Shown here piece by piece: positions 50,295 to 59,490 of a DNA stretch of 64,000 nt. The notes beneath the pieces were generated by a model. The model saw only the letters and a program-made list of their open reading frames with translations. It did not search any database and was not told where the DNA came from. The position numbers were made by a program, and so were the translations under genes. The stretch covers positions 248,001-312,000 of the forward strand of contig JAILZT010000004.1 in assembly GCA_023512345.1 (NCBI GenBank), given 5' to 3'. The first letter of the stretch is position 1. Every line of letters begins with the position of its first letter. This stretch comes from Paenibacillus sp. Its GTDB lineage: Bacteria > Bacillota > Bacilli > Paenibacillales > Paenibacillaceae.

Positions 50295-52601
50295 ATGATG
50301 AGAACAACTCTGCTCGATGGCATATTTCAACAATCGCAACAAACAGGAAAGGGCTACCTGCTAAACATGGACGTTGACCGTCTGGTTGCGCCTTGCTATG
50401 AGGCGGCATCCCTCCAGCCTAAGGGTGCGCGTTACGGCGGCTGGGAATCGACACCAATCGCAGGGCATTCCGTCGGCCACTGGCTCTCGGCTGCCGCGGC
50501 GATGTATGCCGTTACAGGAGACGAAGCGCTGCTGCAGAAGCTGAACTATGCGGTTGATGAGCTTGCGTTCGTGCAATCGCACGATCCGTACGGGTATGTC
50601 AGCGGATTTGCGCGCGACTGCTTCGACCGTGTGTTCTTCGGCGACGGCGAATTTGAAGTGCATAACTTCGGCCTCGGCGGATCATGGGTGCCTTGGTACA
50701 GCATTCATAAGATTTATGCGGGCCTTATTGATGTATTTAAGATGACAGGCAGTGAGAAGGCGCTGCAGGTCGTCGTAAAGCTCGCCGATTGGGCGAAGAA
50801 GGGTAGCGACTGTCTGACGGATGAGCAGTTCCAGCGTATGATGATCTGCGAATATGGCGGCATGAACGAGTCGATGGCCGATCTCTATTTGATTACGGGC
50901 AATCGGGATTACCTGGAGCTTGCGATCCGCTTCTGCCATCAAGCGATTCTTGAGCCGCTCTCTCGGGGCGTAGATGAGCTCGAAGGAAAGCATGCCAACA
51001 CTCAAATTCCGAAAGTGATCGGCGCCGCCAAGCTTTATGATATTACAGGCGAAGAGAAGTATCGGAAGATGGCCGAGTTTTTCTGGCAGGAAGTAACGGG
51101 CAACCGTTCCTACATAATCGGCGGCAACAGCAACTTCGAGCACTTCAGGGCAAAGCATACCGAGAGGCTGGGCGTCGAGACGGCAGAAACTTGCAACACG
51201 TACAATATGCTGAAGCTGACGGCGCATCTGTTCCGGTGGTCGCCGGATGCCGAATATATGGACTTCTACGAACGCGCTTTGTATAACCATATTCTGGCTT
51301 CACAGGACCCGGACTCCGGTGCCAAAATGTATTTCGTATCGACTGAACCGGGCCACTTCAAAGTATATGGCTCGCACGACCACTCGTTCTGGTGCTGCAC
51401 CGGTACGGGAATGGAGAATCCGGCCCTTTATCAGCGCGATATTTATCATTCGGACCGCGATGCCGTCTATGTGAACCTGTTCATCAGCTCGAAAGCGGTC
51501 ATCGAGGATCGCAATGTCGTCATTCGTCAGGAAACGAAATTTCCGAAGACAGACCGGACAACAATAGTGCTGGAGGAAGCACCGGACGCTCGCTTCAAGC
51601 TTCGCATTCGCGTCCCGTATTGGGCTGCCGGTACAGTGACCGCAGTCGTGGGCGGAACGGAAACTTATTCGAGCTCGGAGCGCGGGTTTTTGGAGATCGA
51701 TCGGCTTTGGAATGCCGGCGACACGATCGAAGTAACGCTGCCGATGGATTTACACGTCTACCGGGCGAGGGATGACGACAAAAAAGTCGGCTTCATGTAC
51801 GGCCCTGTCGTGCTCGCGGGCGCGCTCGGAAGAGAACAGTTCCCGGAATGCGATATCGTGGACAACCATCTCAAGCTGCACCATCATCCGCTCATTGACG
51901 TTCCGATCCTGGTGACGGACGAGCCGGATGTAAAGCAATGGATTAAGCCCGTAGAGGGCTCGGCTTTAACGTTTGTCACCGATGCTGTGGACGAGCCTGG
52001 CGGCCAGGGAATAAAGCTCATTCCGTTCTACGAATTGCATCATCAGCGCTATACGATATATTGGACGATGATGAACAAGGAACAGTACGAGAACTACGTC
52101 GATCATGGGAAAGCGGAACGGGAACGGCTTCATGCCATTACGGTCGACGTCGTCAGCCCGCATGAACAGCAATCCGAGGTCGAGCACGGCATTCAGTCGC
52201 AGGAATCGAGATCCGACTATTCCGTCCATGCTCAGCAAGGCTATCGGGTAGCGGAAAGCGGGGGTTATTTCAGCTATCGGATGGCTGTCGCGCCTGACAG
52301 GGCGATGGCCCTGCAAGTTACCTACTACGGCAGCGAGGGGGCTTATCATAATGAGCACGGATGGAACGAGCGTGAGTTCGATATTCTCGTCAATGGCAGC
52401 ACCATTGCTCGCCAGAAGCTTGAAGCGCCGCACCCGGAACAGCTTTTCGACGTGCTCTACAATATTCCAAGCGAGCTAATCAGGGGTAGCGATCACACAG
52501 AAGTGAAGTTCGTTTCGGCTAATGGAGGTGTGGTAGGCGGCGTCTTCGGAATCCGCATGGTCGATAGGCTCAAAATGGAGAAGTGGGAGCAGAAGGTTTA
52601 A
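50295..52601 (+). CDS. GH127 beta-L-arabinofuranosidase (HypBA1-like, DUF1680)
   Basis: A 768-aa cytoplasmic enzyme releasing beta-linked L-arabinofuranose, as in the beta-1,2-arabinosides of hydroxyproline-rich plant glycoproteins. The (alpha/alpha)6 barrel has YGGMNESMADLYLITG. The zinc-thiolate site is seen as the Glu and Cys of VETAETCNTYNMLKL and the Cys pair of FWCCTGTGMENPALY, one of which is the catalytic nucleophile in HypBA1. Beta-sandwich domains follow. There is no signal peptide. GGAGAG precedes tandem ATGs at 50295 and 50298. Codons here are more GC-rich than in the neighbouring kinase genes. Confidence 0.92.
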   Translation: MMRTTLLDGIFQQSQQTGKGYLLNMDVDRLVAPCYEAASLQPKGARYGGWESTPIAGHSVGHWLSAAAAMYAVTGDEALLQKLNYAVDELAFVQSHDPYGYVSGFARDCFDRVFFGDGEFEVHNFGLGGSWVPWYSIHKIYAGLIDVFKMTGSEKALQVVVKLADWAKKGSDCLTDEQFQRMMICEYGGMNESMADLYLITGNRDYLELAIRFCHQAILEPLSRGVDELEGKHANTQIPKVIGAAKLYDITGEEKYRKMAEFFWQEVTGNRSYIIGGNSNFEHFRAKHTERLGVETAETCNTYNMLKLTAHLFRWSPDAEYMDFYERALYNHILASQDPDSGAKMYFVSTEPGHFKVYGSHDHSFWCCTGTGMENPALYQRDIYHSDRDAVYVNLFISSKAVIEDRNVVIRQETKFPKTDRTTIVLEEAPDARFKLRIRVPYWAAGTVTAVVGGTETYSSSERGFLEIDRLWNAGDTIEVTLPMDLHVYRARDDDKKVGFMYGPVVLAGALGREQFPECDIVDNHLKLHHHPLIDVPILVTDEPDVKQWIKPVEGSALTFVTDAVDEPGGQGIKLIPFYELHHQRYTIYWTMMNKEQYENYVDHGKAERERLHAITVDVVSPHEQQSEVEHGIQSQESRSDYSVHAQQGYRVAESGGYFSYRMAVAPDRAMALQVTYYGSEGAYHNEHGWNEREFDILVNGSTIARQKLEAPHPEQLFDVLYNIPSELIRGSDHTEVKFVSANGGVVGGVFGIRMVDRLKMEKWEQKV

Positions 52602-52657
52602 CTCAACACTTCCGACTTTAATTGTCTAATGAGCATTGCATCTGAGGGCGGTTAACG

Positions 52658-52699
52658 AAAAATGCAGCATGCCTGGATGCTCAGGCGTGCTGCATTTTT
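52658..52699. terminator. Terminator shared by GH127 and the convergent AraC gene
   Basis: AAAAATGCAGCATGCCT pairs with AGGCGTGCTGCATTTTT with two mismatches. The stop codon of the AraC gene on the other strand lies in its right arm. Confidence 0.85.
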
Positions 52700-53519
52700 A
52701 TGTCATGATGTGTCCTTTGTCGATTATCTGTACGTTAGTCGAACGTCGAGACCTGAAATGGCTTGGCGTTATGCCCACGAAGCGTTTAAATTGACGCATA
52801 AAGTGGGTATCGTTCTCGTACCCGCACATTCTCGAAATGGCCGATACAGAAAGAGAGCTATTCTCCAAAAGATATTTGGCATATTCGAGTCGGCTGTTGA
52901 TCATGTCCGTAACGACTGAGCACCCGAACAATTCCTTATAAATATGCTGGAAATACGACTTGCTTAAATTGACTCGCGAAGCAATTTTCTCTACCGTCAT
53001 ATGGATTTGGGGCGAACTGTACAGCTCGCTCCTCAGTTCGGAAAACTGGCGAAAGTGTCGGCTCGTTTTTTCGGGCAGGTCGGTAATCTCCATAAGATTG
53101 CTAAGCTTCATAAACAATGATCTGATATCAAAGTCAATGATCTGATCACGAAGCGGGCCGCCCAGTCTGTTGATGCTCTGCAATTCCCGGATGCATCCGG
53201 CGATAAACAGCGGGTCTGTAGCTTTGACAAGGGTATCTAACGGCAACTTCAACCGAGTGAGGAATTCCTGGATTTCATTGCCGTCGCAGTGGAACCAATC
53301 ATTGATAAACGGCGTCTCCACTTCCCGGTACAGATGGGGAGTAGTGGGACGAAACAGGATGTAAGAATTTTTTTCTGCCGTCAGCAGCTTTCCGTCCAGA
53401 ATCAGCTCCGCTTTCGTTCTGAAAGAAACAAAAGCATAATTCCCGGCACCTGCTGGACGATCAATCGTGATTCCGTCCTTATGAATAAAATTATATCCGC
53501 AATTTAACATAGTAATCAT
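52698..53519 (-). CDS. AraC-family regulator
   Basis: A 273-aa regulator with an N-terminal ligand domain (NYAFVSFRTKAELILDGKLL, YILFRPTTPHLY) and a C-terminal AraC domain (TVEKIASRVNLSKSYFQHIY, SVSAISRMCGYENDTHFMRQ and FKRFVGITPSHFR). The ATG at 53519 follows GGAGATAC; the frame is open to 53540 but that ATG lacks a ribosome binding site. It is divergent from GH51 and is probably its activator. Confidence 0.87.
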   Translation of the reverse strand: MITMLNCGYNFIHKDGITIDRPAGAGNYAFVSFRTKAELILDGKLLTAEKNSYILFRPTTPHLYREVETPFINDWFHCDGNEIQEFLTRLKLPLDTLVKATDPLFIAGCIRELQSINRLGGPLRDQIIDFDIRSLFMKLSNLMEITDLPEKTSRHFRQFSELRSELYSSPQIHMTVEKIASRVNLSKSYFQHIYKELFGCSVVTDMINSRLEYAKYLLENSSLSVSAISRMCGYENDTHFMRQFKRFVGITPSHFRSRRSTNVQIIDKGHIMT

Positions 53520-53637
53520 TTTGTATCTCCATAAAAGCACGATATGTCAGTTTTTCACCATTATAGTGGATTGTTTGGATATGAACAAGCGCTTAAAATC
53601 GAAATATAAGAAAAGAAACATAGGAGATGAGATCGTT

Positions 53638-56022
53638 ATGAGTGTTCAACCAACATTGACTATCCATACACAAGATCGGGGCGCGGAATTGGGCGATTTG
53701 TTCGGTATTTTTTTCGAGGATCTCAATCATGCGGTTGACGGAGGAATGTATGCGGAGCTTGTTCAAAACCGTTCTTTTGAATTTGAACCAATCGATAATG
53801 CGGAATACCATGCCTTGACAGCCTGGGAAAAGATCGAAAGAGGCGGCGGAAAGACGGAAATCACCATAGAAGATAGTCATCCTATAAACCCGCGCAATCT
53901 GCATTACGTTGCCATTGACATTTTATCCGAAGGCGACGGGGTCGGGATGATGAACCTGGGATTTAACAGCGGCATTCCCGTCAATCGGGGAGAGACCTAT
54001 TTGTTTTCGGTTTATGCACGGCGGGAGGCCAGTTTTGAGGAACCGGTTGTCGTAACGATTGAAGGGACGGACGGTGCTGTTCATGGAGAGGCATCAATCA
54101 TGGTGCATTCGTCCGAATGGACCAAATATGAAGCGAAGATAACGGCAACCACCACCGATTTCAGCAGTCGGCTTGTTATTGTGACGAAGGGCAAAGGCAA
54201 GCTTTATCTCGATATGGTATCACTTTTTCCAGAAAAGACCTTCCGCAACCGGCCGAACGGGATGCGGCAAGACATTGCGACAATGATCGCGGATCTGAAA
54301 CCGAAATTTATGCGTTTTCCGGGTGGGTGCTTAATACATGACGGTTCCTTGAACCCCGATGACAGAGACTCGATGTACCGCTGGAAAAACACGTTAGGTG
54401 ATCTCGCGCAAAGACCGGCCCGACGGAATAATTGGAGCTATAATCAAACACTCGGTTTGGGTTATTATGAATACTTTCTGTTCTGCGAGGATATCGGCGC
54501 CAAGCCGATTCCGATCCTGCCTGCCGGATATAACCCGCACCATAAGCTAATCGTTCCAATTGACGAGCTGCAACCCTGGATTGATGACGCGTTTGATTTG
54601 ATCGAATTTGCGAGTGGCGACACTTCAACCGAATGGGGGGGCATGCGGTCGAAGCTTGGACACCCAGAACCGTTCGGCCTAGAGTATATCGGCATCGGCA
54701 ATGAAGAAGTCGGCGAGCCCTTTTTCGAACGTTATGCGTATTTCCACAAAGCCATCAAAGAGAAATACCCGGACATCAAAATCATTAATTCGAGCGGTCC
54801 GTTTGCGGCTGGCAGTGAATATGACCGAGGTTGGAAATCCGCAAGAGATAACAAATCGGATTTTGTGGACGAACACTATTATCAGACGCCGGAATGGTTT
54901 CTGGCAAATTACCACCGTTACGACGATTTTAAGGCAGAAGATCCGAAAGTATTTTTGGGTGAATATGCTTCGTGGGGAAACACCTATTATAATGCACTCG
55001 TTGAAGCCGCTTTTATGACCGGACTGGAAAAAAACGCTCATGCAGTGGGGTTGGCTTGCTATGCGCCGATGCTCTGCAACGTGGATTACATCAACTGGAA
55101 GCCGGACATGATTTGGTTTAACAATCATGAAGTATACGGAACGGCTAATTATTATGTGCAGAAGCTGTTTATGCACCATCAAGGTGATCAACTTTTACCG
55201 ATTGAAGCAAATGGGTTTGATGAAAAACAGGAACACAAAATGAAGCCGATTAGCGGAGCCTTTGCGCTCGGGACAGATCGTTGTTCCTTCCGCTTCTGGG
55301 ACATGCTGCTGGTTAATAACGATACCGGAGAAGTGAGAGAATTGAACAGCGGCTTGTCTGCCGAGTTGTCGGATACGGAGGAAGATCGGCTGGGCGGGAC
55401 GTCAACCCCAGTACTGGATCTGGGAGAAACGGACTGGGAGAATTATACGCTCCGTCTAAAAGCCCAAAAAATCAGTGGACCCAAAGGGTTTAATCTTTAC
55501 TTTGGAAAAAGTGACGATAACAATCAACTAGTTTGGGATTTTGGTGGATGGCAGAATCAGGATTCGGCGATATGCTCCAGCGTAAATGGCAGAACTTCCT
55601 GCCTGACGCAAAGCATCTTTAGCGTGAATCCCGGCATTGAATACGAGTTAAGATTAGAAGTATCGGGTAGACAGATCAGTGCCTGGATTAACAACGTTCT
55701 GTTCAATGACACGGAAGATAAACTCCCTGTGATCGAGCCTCTCTATTATTCTGCAAGTTACGAGAGTTCAACTGGAGATGTCATCGTCAAGGTTGTTAAT
55801 GTACAGGAAGAAAGCGTTAGGGCAGAAATTGCTTTGGCAGAATTGCAAAAACCGTCCTTGTCTGTTGAAGTATACGAAATGTCCGGACATGCGCTGGATG
55901 ACGAAAACACTTTTGTGTGGCCTGAGCGAGTGTTGCCGAAACCGAAGGAATTCATTACGGAAGAGTGCAGGTTTCATTACGATTTCCCTAAACATTCTAT
56001 TACGGTATTCAGAGTGAAATAA
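53638..56022 (+). CDS. GH51 alpha-L-arabinofuranosidase with inserted sandwich domain
   Basis: A 794-aa cytoplasmic retaining enzyme that removes alpha-L-arabinofuranose from arabinan, arabinoxylan or glycoproteins. The N-terminus GDLFGIFFEDLNHAVDGGMY is the family opening. The acid/base Glu is in YIGIGNEEVGEP and the nucleophile Glu in VFLGEYASWG. The protein is longer than typical GH51 (about 500 aa). It has an N-terminal carbohydrate-binding-like domain (about 85-215) and a concanavalin-like stretch after the barrel (WENYTLRLKAQKISGPKGFN, VWDFGGWQNQ). ATG 53638 with AGGAGATG is used, although the frame opens at 53521. Confidence 0.9.
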   Translation: MSVQPTLTIHTQDRGAELGDLFGIFFEDLNHAVDGGMYAELVQNRSFEFEPIDNAEYHALTAWEKIERGGGKTEITIEDSHPINPRNLHYVAIDILSEGDGVGMMNLGFNSGIPVNRGETYLFSVYARREASFEEPVVVTIEGTDGAVHGEASIMVHSSEWTKYEAKITATTTDFSSRLVIVTKGKGKLYLDMVSLFPEKTFRNRPNGMRQDIATMIADLKPKFMRFPGGCLIHDGSLNPDDRDSMYRWKNTLGDLAQRPARRNNWSYNQTLGLGYYEYFLFCEDIGAKPIPILPAGYNPHHKLIVPIDELQPWIDDAFDLIEFASGDTSTEWGGMRSKLGHPEPFGLEYIGIGNEEVGEPFFERYAYFHKAIKEKYPDIKIINSSGPFAAGSEYDRGWKSARDNKSDFVDEHYYQTPEWFLANYHRYDDFKAEDPKVFLGEYASWGNTYYNALVEAAFMTGLEKNAHAVGLACYAPMLCNVDYINWKPDMIWFNNHEVYGTANYYVQKLFMHHQGDQLLPIEANGFDEKQEHKMKPISGAFALGTDRCSFRFWDMLLVNNDTGEVRELNSGLSAELSDTEEDRLGGTSTPVLDLGETDWENYTLRLKAQKISGPKGFNLYFGKSDDNNQLVWDFGGWQNQDSAICSSVNGRTSCLTQSIFSVNPGIEYELRLEVSGRQISAWINNVLFNDTEDKLPVIEPLYYSASYESSTGDVIVKVVNVQEESVRAEIALAELQKPSLSVEVYEMSGHALDDENTFVWPERVLPKPKEFITEECRFHYDFPKHSITVFRVK

Positions 56023-56032
56023 GGAGTGTATG

Positions 56033-56998
56033 ATGTTGTCAAAAGAACAAATTCAAAACAAAAGTCAATTCCCTAACCCGCTTATCGATCAACGGGCTGA
56101 CCCTTGGATTTATAAACATATGGACGGTTATTATTATTTTACGGCTTCAGTTCCCGCTTATGATTGCATTGAGCTAAGAAGAGCTAGATCGATTCAGGAG
56201 CTCCGGACCGCCGAACCGATTGTAATTTGGTGTAAACACGAGAAGGGCAGAATGAGCGGGCATATTTGGGCGCCTGAAATCCATTATATCGACGGCAAAT
56301 GGTACATCTATTTTGCCGCCGGCGGATCGGACGAGTACGAGACGGATTGGGAGATCCGTATGTACGTCTTAGAAAATGATGCGGCCAATCCGCTGGAACC
56401 GTCATGGGTGGAAAAAGGACAGGTTCGAACAAAATGGGATTCCTTCTCTTTGGATGCCACTACCTTTGAGCATCGCGGCGTAAGGTATTTGGTTTGGGCG
56501 CAATACGACCAGGAAACTCCAGCAAGCTCCAATTTGTATATCGCCGAGATGTCTAATCCATGGACGATACGCGGCGAACAGGTCCTGCTTGCGAAACCGG
56601 AATATGAGTGGGAAATCATTGGCCACCGGGTGAATGAAGGGCCTGCCGTACTGAAGAAGAACGGACGGATCTTTATTAGCTACTCGGCAAGCTCGACAGA
56701 CAGCAATTATTGCATGGGGCTGCTAAGCGCACCCGATAATTGTGATCTGATGGACCTGAATTCATGGACGAAGTCTCCGGAGCCCGTCTTCCGAACTAGC
56801 GAAAAATCCGGACTCTACGGACCGGGCCACAACTGCTTCACCGTCTCGGAAGATGATTCGGCCGATATACTGATTTACCATTCCCGTGACTATAAGGAAA
56901 TCGTAGGCGAGCCACTTTATGACCCCAATCGTCATGCTCGTGCCAAAGTTTTGTGTTGGAACGAGGAGGGGTTCCCGGAATTTGGTCAACCCGAGTGA
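56033..56998 (+). CDS. GH43 alpha-L-arabinofuranosidase-type enzyme
   Basis: A 321-aa single-domain five-bladed propeller. The catalytic base Asp is in IDQRADPWIYKH, WAPEIHYIDGKWYIYFAAG covers the second blade, and the acid Glu is in GHRVNEGPAVLKKNGRI. There is no signal peptide. The first ATG at 56030 is only three bases from AAGGAG, so the next ATG (56033) is preferred. It lies 10 bp after GH51 and 40 bp before a double GH43, forming an operon for intracellular arabino-oligosaccharide breakdown. Exact linkage specificity is unknown. Confidence 0.88.
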   Translation: MLSKEQIQNKSQFPNPLIDQRADPWIYKHMDGYYYFTASVPAYDCIELRRARSIQELRTAEPIVIWCKHEKGRMSGHIWAPEIHYIDGKWYIYFAAGGSDEYETDWEIRMYVLENDAANPLEPSWVEKGQVRTKWDSFSLDATTFEHRGVRYLVWAQYDQETPASSNLYIAEMSNPWTIRGEQVLLAKPEYEWEIIGHRVNEGPAVLKKNGRIFISYSASSTDSNYCMGLLSAPDNCDLMDLNSWTKSPEPVFRTSEKSGLYGPGHNCFTVSEDDSADILIYHSRDYKEIVGEPLYDPNRHARAKVLCWNEEGFPEFGQPE

Positions 56999-57037
56999 CT
57001 TGATTCATAAACATTCATATATTAAGGGGGCTTTCTT

Positions 57038-58852
57038 TTGACTGGACATCATTGCAGTTATTCAGGTTATCTTTTGGTGCATTTTATTGGGGAACAGCCT
57101 GACGGCGAGCAGGTTTATTTCTCCTACAGCGAGGACGGGCTTCATTGGAAAGACTTGAACAGTGGCTTGCCGGTTCTGCGTTCCGAGCTGGGGGAAAAGG
57201 GCGTGAGGGATCCTTTTATCGTGCGCTCGCCCAAGGAGGATAAGTTTTATTTAATTGCCACGGATCTCCGCATTGCAAATGGAATGGGCTGGACCGTCGC
57301 GTCGACTGCCGGAAGCCGCGACATTATCATATGGGAATCGGCAGACTTGGTTCATTGGTCTTCACCGTGGGCAGTCACCCTTGGCGTACCGGGTGCGGGA
57401 TGCGTCTGGGCGCCGGAGGCCATTTATGATGAAGCCTCGGACGATTTCCTGGTGTTCTGGGCCTCCGCAACGCAGGAACCGCATGAGAAGGAGCGGAAAC
57501 AAAAAATCTATAGCGCCCGTACCAAGGATTTTCGCAGCTTTACGGCGCCTGAAAAGTATATTGAGCGGGAAAACCACATTATTGATACTACAATCATTGC
57601 ACATAATGGTGCCTACTACCGTTTTTCCAAGGATGAAACGACCAAGAATGTCCGTGTCGAAAGGGGCACATCGTTGGAAAAAGAATCATTTATCAATCTG
57701 CCCGCTCCGGCTTTGGAAGAATTGTTAGGTGTGGAAGGCCCGCAAATCTACAAGCTGAACGACCGCGAGGAGTGGTGCCTTATTGTGGATCGCTTTGCGG
57801 AAGGGAGGGGTTATCTCCCCCTGCTGACCTCCGACCTTGAAAGCGGTGAATTCCGGGTTATGCCGGAAGGGGCGTTCGATTTGGGGAAAACCAAGAAACG
57901 CCACGGCGGAGTCCTCCCAATTACCGCTGCCGAGAGTAGCCGCCTTCTGGCGACGTTTGGTGACGGGCATCAGGTGCTGCCCGGGCAATTTGCTGATCCG
58001 GACCTTGCGAAGTTCGGCGACCGTTATTACCTTTATCCCACAACCGATGGCTTCACGGGCTGGTCGGGCACGAAATTCCATGTGTTTTCCTCGGCTGATA
58101 TGAGGATATGGAATGACGAAGGCGTGATTTTGGATCTTGCGACGGAAGATGTGCCTTGGGCTGTCGGCAGCGCATGGGCTCCGGCTATTGCCAGCAAAGA
58201 CGGTAAATATTACTTTTATTTCTGCGGCAAAATGAAAAGCGAAGAGAGCGCCATAGGTGTTGCGGTTGCCGAGACTCCGGTTGGCCCGTTTCAAGCAGAA
58301 CCGCAGCCGCTCATTACGATGGAACAGATGACGTGTCTCGGTATCGCGATGGGTCAGACCATTGACCCATCCGTTTTTATTGAGGATGACGGTACGGCTT
58401 ACCTGCTGTTTGGAAATGCACATCCTGCAATCGTACAGCTCGGTGAAGATATGGTAACCGTAATTGAGGCTACGATGAAAAATCTTGTAGGCCTGCTAGA
58501 CTTTCGGGAAGCTGTGACCGTTCTGAGGCGCGGTGGAAAATATCACTTCACGTGGTCCTGCGACGATACCGGGAGCGAGGATTATCACGTGAACTATGGC
58601 ACCGCGGAGCATCTTTTTGGACCGATAACCTATCATTACCCAGTTCTAGTCAAAAATAAGGAAAAGGATATGCTCGGCACTGCTCATCATTCAATCCTCC
58701 AGGTGCCTGGCTCCGATGAGTATTGGATTGCTTATCATCGTTTTGTCACGCCGCTGACCCGGTTTACAATTGGAAAAGGCTATCATCGCGAAGTCTGCAT
58801 AGACCCGCTCACTTTCGATGAAAATGGGCTGATACAGCAGGTGCAGCTGTAG
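57038..58852 (+). CDS. Double-domain GH43 protein
   Basis: A 604-aa protein made of two consecutive GH43-like propellers. The first (about 1-300) has base-like Asp in GVRDPFIVRSPKEDKFYLIA, WAPEAIYDE and Glu in LLGVEGPQIYKL. The second (about 310-604) has Asp in GQFADPDLAKFGDRYYLYPT, WAPAIASKDGKYYFYF, TIDPSVFIEDDGTAYLLFGN and Glu in LLDFREAVTVLRRGGKYHF. Both halves keep candidate catalytic acids, so both may be active. There is no signal peptide. It starts TTG at 57038 after AAGGGGG. It is the last gene of the GH51-GH43-GH43 operon. Confidence 0.85.
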   Translation: MTGHHCSYSGYLLVHFIGEQPDGEQVYFSYSEDGLHWKDLNSGLPVLRSELGEKGVRDPFIVRSPKEDKFYLIATDLRIANGMGWTVASTAGSRDIIIWESADLVHWSSPWAVTLGVPGAGCVWAPEAIYDEASDDFLVFWASATQEPHEKERKQKIYSARTKDFRSFTAPEKYIERENHIIDTTIIAHNGAYYRFSKDETTKNVRVERGTSLEKESFINLPAPALEELLGVEGPQIYKLNDREEWCLIVDRFAEGRGYLPLLTSDLESGEFRVMPEGAFDLGKTKKRHGGVLPITAAESSRLLATFGDGHQVLPGQFADPDLAKFGDRYYLYPTTDGFTGWSGTKFHVFSSADMRIWNDEGVILDLATEDVPWAVGSAWAPAIASKDGKYYFYFCGKMKSEESAIGVAVAETPVGPFQAEPQPLITMEQMTCLGIAMGQTIDPSVFIEDDGTAYLLFGNAHPAIVQLGEDMVTVIEATMKNLVGLLDFREAVTVLRRGGKYHFTWSCDDTGSEDYHVNYGTAEHLFGPITYHYPVLVKNKEKDMLGTAHHSILQVPGSDEYWIAYHRFVTPLTRFTIGKGYHREVCIDPLTFDENGLIQQVQL

Positions 58853-59056
58853 AGGATGCCCTCGTAAAGGGGAGGCAAAACGCCTTCCCTACACACGAAA
58901 CGGCTCGCCTTTGTCAGCCATACATTCGATCATCCGCAGGTAATTCTTCGCTCTGGTGTCCGTATGACATTAGCTAATTCCCGACAGGAGGAATTGAAAT
59001 GGGTTCCTCCAAGTTATCGAGTGAAAGAAGTGGAATGAAGAGAAAAGAGGAGTAAT
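58853..59056. other. Intergenic stretch with possible gene remnants and an 18-codon ORF
   Basis: A short ORF at 58999-59055 (MGSSKLSSERSGMKRKEE) has a perfect AGGAGGAATTGAA ribosome binding site and ends one base before the next ATG. It looks like the N-terminus of a lost protein or a leader peptide. On the reverse strand near 58890-58965, AKNYLRMIECMADKGEPFRV followed by a stop may be the tail of a decayed gene. Neither is assigned a function. Confidence 0.35.
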
Positions 59057-59398
59057 ATGAAGTGCCACTTTTTAATTTTATTAATTTCTTTATTGTTAAT
59101 TAGCGGTTGTAACAATAGTTTCCCAATCTATAAATTAGAGGAAAGTGTTAGTATAACAGTTATTGATAGTACAGAAATCGCTCTTTCCAAATTAAGCTAT
59201 AATGGTAAAACGTATATATCTGAACCAGAGCAGCACATTAATCCTGATTATTACAGTAAACTCGAAATCGGAAAACAAATCGGCAAAACAGAGGATGGCC
59301 TGAAGGTTCATCAAGTGAAAAATGATGAAAATCGAGTGGTGATTAAGGGTTTTATGTATCCAGCGTATTTCTATAAATTAGTCACTGCTACAAAATAA
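59057..59398 (+). CDS. Small lipoprotein of unknown function
   Basis: A 113-aa predicted lipoprotein: a hydrophobic signal peptide with lipobox ISGC (Cys about 18), then a small beta-rich domain (LSYNGKTYISEPEQ, KLEIGKQIGKTEDGLKVHQV, VIKGFMYPAYFYK). The YNGK-Y / IGKxIGK pattern recalls short Firmicutes lipoproteins, including NisI/SpaI-like lantibiotic-immunity proteins, but I cannot claim homology. The gene is distinctly AT-rich compared with its neighbours, suggesting separate acquisition. AGAGGAG precedes the ATG. Confidence 0.65.
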   Translation: MKCHFLILLISLLLISGCNNSFPIYKLEESVSITVIDSTEIALSKLSYNGKTYISEPEQHINPDYYSKLEIGKQIGKTEDGLKVHQVKNDENRVVIKGFMYPAYFYKLVTATK

Positions 59399-59420
59399 TT
59401 TCGACATAAAAGAACGCAAG

Positions 59421-59462
59421 AAGACGCTCGGGAATCGATCTCCGAAGCGTCTTTATTTTTGT
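59421..59462. terminator. Bidirectional terminator between lipoprotein and AraC genes
   Basis: AAGACGCT-CGG pairs with CCG-AAGCGTCTT, followed by TATTTTT. An A-rich flank lies on the left. Confidence 0.8.
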
Positions 59463-59490
59463 GTTCTGGATACACCTTTTTGCTGTTATA

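Noticed and set aside
53541..53637. cre site at ACAAGCGCTTAAA before GH51
   Set aside because: Only the AAGCGCTT core matches. Four fixed positions of the consensus fail.
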